Source of the DNA: Polytrichum commune
Lineage: Eukaryota > Streptophyta > Polytrichopsida > Polytrichales > Polytrichaceae
DNA: 64,000 nucleotides
NCBI GenBank assembly: GCA_950295325.1
Contig: OX485804.1
Span: 19,282,001 to 19,346,000, forward strand
Direction: 5' to 3'
The translations under genes were made by a program, and so were the position numbers. Under the pieces are notes generated by a model that searched no databases, had not been told where the DNA came from, and saw nothing but the letters and a program-made list of their open reading frames with translations. This document shows positions 36,961 to 46,921 of the stretch, in pieces. Each line of letters starts with the position of its first letter. Within the stretch, counting starts at the first letter, position 1.

Positions 36961-38796
36961 ATTCTAGATAATATATTAAGTGTTCAGGCCATCGGCAGCT
37001 GAAGTACATAATGCCTTCATTTGTAATCATATCATCTAACCTACACCTACAAAAAAAAGATTTTTTTGTGTGTTAACAAACACACATTCTAACTAGGAGA
37101 GATAGTAGAGGATTTTCTGAAGCCTTGCTATTAGGCCATTGAAAAGCCAAAATAAAAATGTTTTCTTAACTACATAGAAACATGGTTTCGCCCAAGCATT
37201 TAAAAGAAGAGAGAGGAAGGCTAAGGGGGTTTTTAAATCCTCTCTAAAAATGGTTGGACCCCTCCGCCACCGACTTCATTTTTTGAATCCTTCCCTAAAA
37301 TTTAGGCTCGGAGGTTTTCTCGGTTGAGGTATTCATCCTCTCGCCAAGGTGGCTCCGATGGGAGACCTTAAAAATATTTCTAAATTTTCGCCATCGAATT
37401 GGCAAGGGAGCAAGAAGGCAAGTAGTTTTTATTTTTATTTTTATTTTTAAAAATCTTCATGCCGATTTTGCCTTCTTATGCCAAACACCTTCAATTGTCT
37501 TGTGTGACCCATATTAATTCATAAACAATTTTTTTTTAGCTAGCATTTACTATCTTAAATTTTAGCTAGTTGTTTTTACTAGCTAACATGTTTTCTATTT
37601 TTTTTCTAGCACTACTTAGTTTTTATTTTGGCCAATCTTATTCTTTACTACATTTTAGTTCTTTCCGGTTGAAAGCCCGAAGTCCTCGGTAATTAATGTT
37701 TATTCTTTTAGGCTAAATGCTAAATGAACTAATTTTCACTAAATTCCCTATCAATTCTAAATTTTAATATTAACATCCTAACTAAAAGTGATTTTTCGGA
37801 ATAATGGACCAATCTAGGGGTTCATACTTCATAAAGTCATATCTTAATTCCCTACGTCTCATCAATATAAGCCTAATGATATCATGACACTAACACCAGT
37901 CATGTATGCTGTCTACTAACATTTGCACTTCACTATACAAAGTCATATCATGTGTAATGCACATACATACATTCCAAATTACTAATCAACGTTAACAATA
38001 TGGTTGATACAAAGATGATTCAAGCTAACTAACATTCGTTGAATAAAATTTTCCACATTATTGCCTCTAGTAAACTCGGACAACAATGAAGGAGGTCAAT
38101 AACTCTATGTAGTAAGCGTGTGTGGCTGGATATAATAAACAAATACGACAATGACATATATTTCTCACTTTATGGCATGATATATACTTTACTATGTGGA
38201 GTAAGTTCACATAAACCATTAGTGCTTGGCCTACTTTATGAAATCATGTGATTGTCATATGTCTTTATTCTGTATTACTAGTAGTGAAGTTTATATATCT
38301 TTGTTAAATGCCATTTTTTGGATGCAAATGATTTTGTTTATACTACCGAGTAACATGAGGTTGATTCAACATAGTCATATGTTAATGACATGCACAATAT
38401 ATTCCCACTGGTCATACAAACATTTGTATATGGAGTTGTTTAATTTCAATTCACTTCACTTTCAAAAGTATAGTGACTCTATAAATTTTCCGAGATACAG
38501 TGAAGTTCAGAATACAATCATCTATCAAGTGCAGTCACATAAACATGGTTGCAAGGTTAAAAAACCAAGTCATATTTATATAATAATATGTCATTCATGT
38601 TTCAAAATTCACTACTATCAGTGATAATTACAAAACTTCATAGATGTATATGTCTCAAAATCAATATTGCTCTACAAGTCCACTCCACACTCATGCAACC
38701 TCATATAACATTAGACAATCAGTTGGCCAAACAATAAAATGGCCTTGTGCATTGCGAATTGTAATGATTGGAGGGTCGTCTTCATTAAGAAGATCA

Positions 38797-39859
38797 CACT
38801 ACAAGAAATCGCAGTCCGAATCAACATAAAATCAACTAATTTTTGTTGATTTCAACAGATTTGGGAAAAACAATGTTGAAATGGATCCATTGTGCGACAC
38901 AAATCAACAGAGGGAACATTTATCTGTTGATTTCAACAGAGGAAGATCATTTATCTGTTGATTTCAGCAGAGGAATTTTAATTATTGTTTTTTAATTTTT
39001 AAATAACACTAATTATGTTGAAGTAATCAATTACTATGATTCCTATAATTTACAATAATTAAATAGTTTGATTAATTTGCAATATTTAATTATTTTAATT
39101 ACTTAAATTTACAATTATAGTAAATTGTGAATGATTGTAATTTTGTTCTATTTATAGTAGCTTTAATTACTAATTAGCAATTACTCTAATTATTGTACTT
39201 GCTCATTAAAGTAATTACAATAATTACTAATTACAGCAAATATTAATTAAAGTAATTACAGAAATTGCTAATTAAAGTAATTACAGATATTAACAATTAA
39301 AATATTTACAGGAATGACTAATTATAGTAATAAAACAATTACAGTAATTACAGTAATTAATAATTTCTGTAATTACTATAATTAATAATTTCTGTAATTA
39401 CTATAATTATGTAATTACTGTAATTATATAATTATGTAATTATGTAATCTATGTAATTATAAATTTTACGGCCTCTTTATACAAATGTCTTACATACTCA
39501 TTCCACATCATGTGATGAGTGGTGGCTTGGTGGCTAAGGCCTCCTCGTGATAGCCAAGAGGTTCAAGGATCGATACCCTTGGACTTCACCCTTGGGCCTA
39601 GCCTAGGTTAGGTATGTGGCTAAGTTCATTTCTAGGCTAGGCAAGGTGGTCCTAGGTAGTTTTTGTGTAGGCCTGGGATGTGAGGAGCGGAATTACTAAT
39701 TTACTTTTTTTTTACTAGTATAACTTGGACATTTAACGAATGCCTAAATCAAGAGATATGTGTTAAAATTGTTCCGAATCAAGAGTTCCAAATCAACAGG
39801 TAGAATCAACAGAATTCTGTTGGAACTCTGTTGGAACGGAACCATTTTTTCTTGTAGTG
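38797..39859. mobile_element. Non-autonomous CACTA MITE, 1063 bp
   Basis: The ends are CACTACAAGAAA and TTTCTTGTAGTG. TCA is duplicated outside (38794-38796 and 39860-39862). Near the ends are several copies of a CTGTTGATTTCAACAGA-like palindrome, which probably act as transposase sites. The centre (about 38990-39460) is a low-complexity field of TAATTAC variants. It has no coding capacity. It belongs to a different CACTA family from its 22-kb host and lies within an exon of that host's TnpA-like gene. Confidence 0.9.
39521..39715 (+). mobile_element. Possible tRNA-derived SINE inside the CACTA MITE
   Basis: The sequence has an A-box-like GTGGCTTGGTGGCTAAGGC and, about 40 bp on, a B-box-like GGTTCAAGGATCGATACCC, and the unit ends in a run of T. 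This order (tRNA-like head, body, oligo-T tail) fits plant SINEs. Both boxes are imperfect and I found no target duplication. Confidence 0.4.
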
Positions 39860-41905
39860 TCAAATAGGGGATAGCCGTTTTTATACGACTCCATGACTGT
39901 AAAAGAAACGTAGCCCTTACTTATCATCCTTGAGTGCAACATCCCACCTGCTATATTCTTAATAACATCTTTTCCAATGAATACCATTTTGGAGTCTTCT
40001 TCCTCATAACCACACATTTGTACCACATCTCCCACATTCTGCACATTGTAACAACCATATGTTAGTCACAAGAATATATTATTTTAAGATTGCGTGTTTT
40101 ACAATTATATCATACTCCATGTTACATAAAAAAAACCTCACCAAATCTTGAAGGGGTTGAATCTTCTTTAAAGCATTAGTAGCAAGGGGAGGTTTATCAG
40201 CCCGACGTTTATCCACCATCTGTTTGTCTTTTTTTTTTTCCATTTTGTTTCGCCCTTCTTTGATGGCTACACCTCAATTTCTTTACAATGTTTTTTTTAT
40301 TTTTTATTTGTTTACCTTCATTACATTAGATGTACACATTTGTTAGTAGGCTTTGGATGATACAATAACTGCCAATAATAATGGGTATATAATATGTCTA
40401 TTCAACAATTTTAGCATGAGATTGATTAATCCATTGTCCACAATCCTAGTATATTACATAGACTGTCCCTGGTCAACTTCCATCAATATAAATCCACAAC
40501 AATTTGACCTCAAAACATAAGCAATATAACTTAGCATAAATATTACTCATAGTGCAACCCCATTGGTTTAGACGTCACATTTTTGCAATATTTACAACGC
40601 CTCCAAAGTCAATTTATCGCCTTCACTCAATCGTATCCGCTTAGGTTTAGGTCCCTTCTCTATTTTTGCATTCTCATCATGTTTCTGGACACCTTGATTT
40701 GACGATGGCTTTCCAGATGTGTAAATAGCATCGTTAGAAATCTCTTGTACTTATTCATAATAATTTCCACTGAGTGCATTAAACACCACTACATATGTTA
40801 ACATATATTTAAATACATATATTAACTTTGATAAATCAAACTCCAAACAATTATACTCTTAAAATACAAAAAATGAATACATTTATAAATAAATAAGTCA
40901 CAAAACTTCATACTTTCACATGAATCATACATGTATTCCTCGTTATCTGATGAGGCTTTTTGGGACCCGGAAGGGTTTGTACATCCACCACAATTGGTTT
41001 TTCAATTACACCTCATAATTCCAAAACCTTGTTTATAGGTTTTTTTGACCTTGAGCGTGCAAGGGGAGACACACTTCTACGAGAGTTTGATATTAATTTC
41101 TCAACATTAGAAGGGTGTTCGCCACGTGAGGGTATGATAGCCACTCTTTCACTGAGATACCAAACTTAGCCATCACCGCATCTAGCGAGCTTTGAATTGT
41201 GTTGAATTTTTCATCTAATTGTCTTGCCTCCGGCCTTACGTCCTCAAATCCTACACTATTCGTACGAATTACATGAGGAAATAACTCGAAACCACTTTGA
41301 ACATCACTTTACCCCCCTTGATACAGTGGAAAATATTGTACAACCACCTTTTGGCCGTGTTGTGCTTTTATCCCTAAGAAGCTCCACCTCTATCTCATCT
41401 TGGCGGGGTCTCTATTTAATTGTGATGCCTGGACTAATATATATCGTAAGCAAAAATCTCCGGCAAATGCTCATCATTGTGTACTACACCAATATATTAT
41501 AGAATTCTTGCTCAATTTAGTTGGGATCGCGAGTGTGCTCCACCATATTCAACGAATTCCATACGGATAGACTTGGTTTTCCTAGTTCTTTCAATATACA
41601 CATCTTCGTTTGACATCTTTTGTTCTTCAACTATTGGCCTAGGTTACTTTTCAAGACCTCGCACCTTAATACCCTAGGTTCCCTTTTGAATTTACAATAT
41701 TCCCAATTCTCCTTCATACGCGAGTAGATATTGTCAAATGCCCTCTCATTCTGGTCATTAATAGTGTCCACACTCAAATCCAAATTGCTGGAGTAACTAT
41801 ACAAAGCATTGCGGCCTATACACCCCACTAGAAAATCCTGGAAAATAATCCACATCAGCCACAACTCATGTTAGATAACAACCATATTAGCTTGAAACAT
41901 CATAA

Positions 41906-42161
41906 TGTCACGGTATGCGGCATCGAAGGCCGCACCGTATCCGTTGGGTTTCATCCATCTAGATTTGGATGGATGAATCTAGATGTGGAGAGGAAGGCTC
42001 CTAAGTGAGGAACCTCCTCATTGGCTTGGCATTCTTGCCAAGTCAAGTCTTGTGAGTTAGTGTGTGGAGAGAGCTTGTGTGAGGTGTAGATTGCATGATT
42101 TTGCAATAAATCTTGAGTTCTTCTTTAGAGCTATTGTGAGTGTTCTACTCTCTTCCTTCTC
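41906..42161 (+). repeat. 5' LTR part (lacks 106-bp U3 start and 77 bp internally)
   Basis: It starts TGTCACGGTATGCGG, corresponding to position 51675 of the 3' LTR, and ends at CTTCCTTCTC where internal sequence begins. Compared with the 3' copy it lacks the first 106 bp plus GC, and 77 bp equivalent to 51896-51972, a deletion bounded by TTT on both sides. AATAAA at 42105-42110 is a candidate polyadenylation signal. A primer-binding site should follow; TGGCAAAAATTGC at about 42165 starts with the required TGG, but I cannot assign it to a tRNA. Confidence 0.85.
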
Positions 42162-44053
42162 ACTTGGCAAAAATTGCTTCATTTTTGTTGTTTTCTTCTA
42201 CATTTTTTATATATAACACACAAGAAAAGGCGTGAGGACAAGGAGTGATGAAGTTGCGAAGTTCTGGAGAGAGAACACCGCGGATTTGCGGCGCAACAAG
42301 ATGAAGAATGCTTGTTTTTGAAGGCCACATCAAGGTGAATTGTGGTGATGAATTATTGAATTTATTACGGAATTCCTTGTTATTTTTCCGTTTGCAAGCT
42401 TGAATTCGTATCATTAAGCTTGTGTAGAGCATTCTTCATTCCAATTTGAGTTCAAGTTCATTTAAAAACAAAATCAAAAAAAAAAGAAAAAAAAAGAAGG
42501 AGAGGAGCCGACTCTTGGAGCCGGAGCTCCTGGTCGGTCCCGGAGTGCAGAGCTGCGGCGGCGGCCGGCGGCCCGGGCCCGCGGCTCCCCCCCTCCTCTT
42601 TCTCCTCCCCCCCCCTCGGTAACCCCCTCCCCCGGTACTTCCCTCCCGTACCTTCCTCTCTTCCCCCCCGTACCTCCCCTCTCACCTTCCTCCCTCCTTC
42701 CTCTCACCCTTCCCCCCCTACACCTAAGCCCCCCCCCAAGCCTACACCTAACCTCCCCCCCCCCCAGCCTACCTGCGCCAAGCCCAGCTCCCTCCCCTCC
42801 TCTGCTGCGGCAGCAGCAGCAGCAGCAGAACTGCTGCAGGGGGGCAGGGGGTCGATTTTTATTTTTATTTTTATATTTAAAAAAAAATCATTGTGTAGGT
42901 AGAGAGAGAGATATATATATACATGTTTATTTGTATTTTTTTAATACAAATATATATGTATATGTATATATAGACAATCAACTAAGATACCAATTCTTTG
43001 GATCTAAGAGAGGTGTATCTTGACGGAGACATTCTCCATGGGTGTTGGGGGCATTCAAAATTTCAAGAGCGTGCAATTCTTGGGTTTATGAATAACAAAC
43101 TTTAAGGATGGATTGAGAGCACCTTCTTGAGTTTCTTGGGGATTGTCGGAGGTTTGGTACGGAATCATTTTGTTGGGAAAGGTGGAGCATTGCGGGAGAG
43201 GTTCGCAGGGGCGTCCGGCAACACGCGGAGGGCGTGGGATTGCGGCGAATTTGCGGCTAGCTTCATTTTCTCTTGCAACAACTTGATAGAGGTACTTGGC
43301 ATAAGCGGGGGTTTGCCATTTTCTTTTGTATAAAAGAAAATTAAGGGCATTGTTATTTATTTGGGGAATAGGTGTAGGATTTATTGGGGATAGGTGTAGA
43401 ATTTATTTGGGGATCAATTTATTAGATTGTTGGGGATAGGTGTAGGATTTGTTGGGGATAGGTGTAGAATTATTTGGGGATAGGTTTATATATTGTTGAG
43501 AAATTGCTTAAGGGTAGAACAAATTGTGTTGAGAAATACAAATTCTGGGGACTACAAGGAGGAGAGAATTTTATGATGTAGTACTAGATGAGGGATGTGC
43601 TTATGCTATTTATTTACTTAAGCAACAGGGGCTCTATATTTTGACCACCAACCGCAGGCGGGTGCCGGTTGGTCACAATCGCTTTGAATTTTTGCTTAAG
43701 TGTTGTGTTGGAGAAGAGGATCCAGTGCTGTTCTTGCATTGTTCCTTGTATTTTGTTGTGGTACCTTCCCCCTGTGGTGGGCTTGTTGTGTTGGAGTCTT
43801 CCAACATTGCCCCAATTTGTTTGTCCTAGATTGTGATAGGGTATTGTGGGGGTGAGGTCGGATTAATGACCGACGAGACCCTTGTGTGTGCACCAAGTGG
43901 GCGGTGCTTGTTTTCCTTATGGTGAGGCTGGGTTGATGACCAGCAGACCATAAGTTTGGTGGTGTTTGCAGGTGCAGGTTGCCTTTTACCCTTCACCTTT
44001 ACACCACATTAGTTTAGATTGTTGGCTCCAGTGACCGAACCCATTGCGGGTTT
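42162..44053 (+). other. Retrotransposon leader (untranslated region)
   Basis: 1.9 kb without a convincing gene. It contains an A-rich tract (42466-42500), a very GC-rich, pyrimidine-rich block (about 42530-42840) with a CAG/CTG run at 42801-42838 able to form a hairpin, an AT microsatellite (42905-42975), tandem copies of a GGGGATAGGTGTAGAATTTA-like unit (43360-43490), and several inverted repeats just before gag, including GACCACCAACCGC...GGTTGGTC (43640-43672) and GGTCGG/CCGAC at 43857-43873. Structured leaders of this kind can serve packaging or translation control; that role is inference. Confidence 0.6.
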
Positions 44054-45622
44054 ATGGTTACAACGAGGAGCCAACATTATCGTTCGCCGTCTCCAACATC
44101 ATCACAAGGTCGATCCTCAGACCTTTTGGACAGTGAACCAGTGGTAGCACCCGACGAGGCTTTTAAGCCTACTTCGGCGTGGGGGACTACCACTCGTTCT
44201 TACGTCCATTGGGTGGGATCCTTCGACGAGATGGAGGAGGAGTCAAGAGGCGGCATTCGAGACCGATTTTCTGGTCGAGCAGGGACCATTTCCTTGCAAG
44301 ATTGGAAAATCCGGTTCAGGACATGGATGAGGGAGAAACGTCAACGCAATACCAACTTCAACGATTGGTATGCGTTCGAGCTTCTACCACAACATTTAGA
44401 GCACGAAGCTCTCCAGACCTATGAGCAATGGACGGATGCTCATTGGATGGAGCTGCGCCAAGTGGAGCGGTACTGGGAGACTCGGGTTGAGTTGGTATCC
44501 GCATTGAAGGAAGGCGCAGCTTCCAGTTTGATGGCCGTTCCGGAGGTTAAGACGGAGGTACAGGAGGGAGTATACGAGGTGGATGTGGAGGGAGCTTTTC
44601 CCATCAATCCCACGGCTCAGGGCCAAGCTCCCGCAGCGGCGAGTACCTCGAGCCCCATTCTTCCACTGTCACGTTATGCCCAGGCTACCCAGGCGGCATT
44701 AGCTTCTTTAGGAGCTCCGCCGGGTTTTGATCCTCTACAGGAATTCCAACTCCATTTGGAGGCGGAATATGGAGGCTTCCGCCGCGATCAAATGCAGCGT
44801 ATCCAGGACTTTCGACGGGAGAAAGATGACACACCTCGTACCATGTACACGAGGTTGGCGAGGTTTGCCAGGGAATCTGGAGGTGTTTTCGCCGAGAGCC
44901 AGTTGGTAAAGGTGTTTTTGTCAAAGCTTGACAAACGCCTCATTGACTTAGCTTTACCCAGGATCATCATGGATCATGGTGGCCGAGCGACACTTGCGGA
45001 AGCTTTCGCCATTGTTGAGCAGTGTGATCGTGCCTTGTGTCAGCACGACGCCACTGACTTGGTGTCCATGCTAGTGGATTCTAGCAAATCCCGGAAGGTT
45101 CCGGTTGCGGCTGCGGGGTTGGCGGAGGCAGAGGTGGACAAGATCTTGCATTGTTGGTCTTGTGGACAGGCGGGCCATGCTAAGAAGGATTGTCCTTCGA
45201 AGCATAGGCAAGCCCAGACCGCCACTACTCCGAAGCGGAAACCATTTGTTCCCGCTAAGGGCTCGACGAAGGGGACGGATAATCAGTTACCCAAACAATT
45301 GAAGTGTTCTCATTGTGGGCGAAACAATCACGCGGTGGAGAACTGCTTCGCTCTCCATCCTGAGAAACGTCCTTCTTCCGACCGGGAGAAGACGTTGGAG
45401 GCGAAGATTGGAGCCATGGAGGAGAGGTTCAAAAGCTTGGCTTCATCCGGCCAAATTTTGGCCTCACCGTCTTCCTCCGCAGCTCAGGCTAGTTCTTCCA
45501 TTCCGGATTACTATATGTTCGGAGCCTCGGGCGAGGTGGTGAGTTCTGCAGCTGTGACACGTGCTCAAACCGTGTCACGAGCCACGCCTTCGACCACAGG
45601 AGAGTCTGTGGACAGCTTATGA
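44054..45622 (+). CDS. Gag polyprotein with two CCHC zinc knuckles
   Basis: 522 residues from an ATG (44054) to TGA (45620-45622). The middle (about residues 230-340) has the helical capsid-type retrotrans-gag layout, with LARFARESGG and VKVFLSKLDKRL. Two zinc knuckles follow at residues 367-380 (CWSCGQAGHAKKDC) and 418-431 (CSHCGRNNHAVENC), which bind nucleic acid. Gag assembles the virus-like particle in the cytoplasm. The reading frame stays open after the TGA for 1.3 kb and runs into the protease, so the stop may be read through at some frequency to make Gag-Pro; it could also be a new nonsense mutation. Codon use and GC content differ sharply from the surrounding DNA. Confidence 0.92.
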   Translation: MVTTRSQHYRSPSPTSSQGRSSDLLDSEPVVAPDEAFKPTSAWGTTTRSYVHWVGSFDEMEEESRGGIRDRFSGRAGTISLQDWKIRFRTWMREKRQRNTNFNDWYAFELLPQHLEHEALQTYEQWTDAHWMELRQVERYWETRVELVSALKEGAASSLMAVPEVKTEVQEGVYEVDVEGAFPINPTAQGQAPAAASTSSPILPLSRYAQATQAALASLGAPPGFDPLQEFQLHLEAEYGGFRRDQMQRIQDFRREKDDTPRTMYTRLARFARESGGVFAESQLVKVFLSKLDKRLIDLALPRIIMDHGGRATLAEAFAIVEQCDRALCQHDATDLVSMLVDSSKSRKVPVAAAGLAEAEVDKILHCWSCGQAGHAKKDCPSKHRQAQTATTPKRKPFVPAKGSTKGTDNQLPKQLKCSHCGRNNHAVENCFALHPEKRPSSDREKTLEAKIGAMEERFKSLASSGQILASPSSSAAQASSSIPDYYMFGASGEVVSSAAVTRAQTVSRATPSTTGESVDSL

Positions 45623-46921
45623 GCTCGGCACAATGGTCCCGCGGATCAGATTGGTCAGGCACGCCTTCCATTGTCTTTTGGATTGGCTGATGCTGCCCAA
45701 TCTGTCAGTGGTCGCAATTCGAGCTTGGAGGCTTCGAGTCCGTCGACCGACGTGCTGCACACTTTGGCATCCAAAGTGTTGCACACGCCTTTGTTCACAG
45801 CAATGGATTGGTCGTCATCCGATATCCAACCAGCTAAGGTTTTTTACCTAGCAGGTAGGATATTGGAGGGGAAGGCAACCCCGTCTTCTCTTACTGTGGC
45901 TCAAGCAACCGCAGACCTTCCTACCACGGAGGATCCTGAGGAAGCCGCCAAACGGCGAGCGAGGCTTGCGGAGGAGGCCATTGCGTCTTTTGACGCACAC
46001 ACCTTGGATGGCCAGGAGCCAACCACATCTTATCATTCACTAGCCTCTGCAGGCGCAGCTTATCTATCCGATGTAGCTGCTCGACCTGCTCGCGAGCGTC
46101 GAGGCATTCGACCTGGCGTTGTACGGATGGTGAATGATACCGGCATTTTGGTGGTCAGTCGTACTGGGAGCAATGCTACCCGGGTTGCTCCCCGTTGTGT
46201 GATGATGGATTCAGGGGCACAACCGGTTATGCTCGGCAAGAGGCTTGCCCAAGAGTTGGGGTTGAAGGCCGAGGATTTGGCTCCCTGTCCATTCACCATT
46301 GTCACATCCATTGGTCACGTGGAGCGGGCCATGGGTTATACTCGGGAGCCATTAGATCTTAGCTTCCGAGTGAAGCCTGGAGATTCACCCGCACCTCTTC
46401 TTCTTAGGTGTGCGGTGACGGATGCGACCAACTATGACATTTTAGTTGGTCAGCAAGCACTTTACCCTCTTGGTTTTGGTTTGGACAACTGGACTGAGGA
46501 GGCGTGGATCCGACCAGGTTGGTCGGCTGGGGATGGCCGCAGAGAACTTATTCCCGTGGCTTTTGCGGCGGCCGCGACCATAGCACCATTATCTATGGTT
46601 TTTGGATGTGGTGCTATGGTGGACACATTGCCTTATGGTTCTGCATTGTTGGAGGAGTCATTGGCATTCATGGGAGTACAAACGATAAACGGGATATGGC
46701 ACCTAAGGGTGCACTGGTGCGCCATCCCAAGGATCCCCTTCCTCCTTGGCGTGATTCCGCCGAGCTATTTCGGAGGTGCGAGGATATTGTTCACTCTCTC
46801 ACTCCTAGGACACCGGTCATACCCGGTGTCCTCTCGGCATTGGCACATCCCATTTTATGGCAGCCGCCAGACACGGGAATTACTTTGGTGGAACTGTTTG
46901 GGGGCATCGGCACAGGCTTAG
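45623..46921 (+). CDS. Retroviral-type aspartic protease region, in frame with Gag across a TGA
   Basis: Open in the same frame as Gag with no good ATG near its beginning, so expression by stop-codon readthrough is the simplest reading. The active-site motif MDSGAQPVMLG is at about 46205-46237 (DSGA at 46208-46219), followed by LGLKAEDL and a C-terminal DILVGQQALYPLGF block typical of Ty3 proteases. The enzyme would cleave the polyprotein inside particles. Roughly 170 residues before the motif (from 45623) form a linker rich in Ala and Ser. The useful part ends before about 46650; the remainder of the frame overlaps the methyltransferase frame. Confidence 0.85.
   Translation, partial: ARHNGPADQIGQARLPLSFGLADAAQSVSGRNSSLEASSPSTDVLHTLASKVLHTPLFTAMDWSSSDIQPAKVFYLAGRILEGKATPSSLTVAQATADLPTTEDPEEAAKRRARLAEEAIASFDAHTLDGQEPTTSYHSLASAGAAYLSDVAARPARERRGIRPGVVRMVNDTGILVVSRTGSNATRVAPRCVMMDSGAQPVMLGKRLAQELGLKAEDLAPCPFTIVTSIGHVERAMGYTREPLDLSFRVKPGDSPAPLLLRCAVTDATNYDILVGQQALYPLGFGLDNWTEEAWIRPGWSAGDGRRELIPVAFAAAATIAPLSMVFGCGAMVDTLPYGSALLEESLAFMGVQTINGIWHLRVHWCAIPRIPFLLGVIPPSYFGGARILFTLSLLGHRSYPVSSRHWHIPFYGSRQTRELLWWNCLGASAQA

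Noticed and set aside
38990-39460. CRISPR-like or centromeric repeat array
   Set aside because: The TAATTAC repeats are irregular low-complexity DNA inside a CACTA MITE and lack a fixed spacer-repeat period.
42458-42707. Arg/Gly-rich minus-strand frames in the retrotransposon leader
   Set aside because: Low-complexity by-product of the pyrimidine-rich leader; opposite to the direction of the element.
45671-46921. Protease frame as an independent gene starting at TTG
   Set aside because: No ATG start; it is the in-frame continuation of Gag beyond a TGA.
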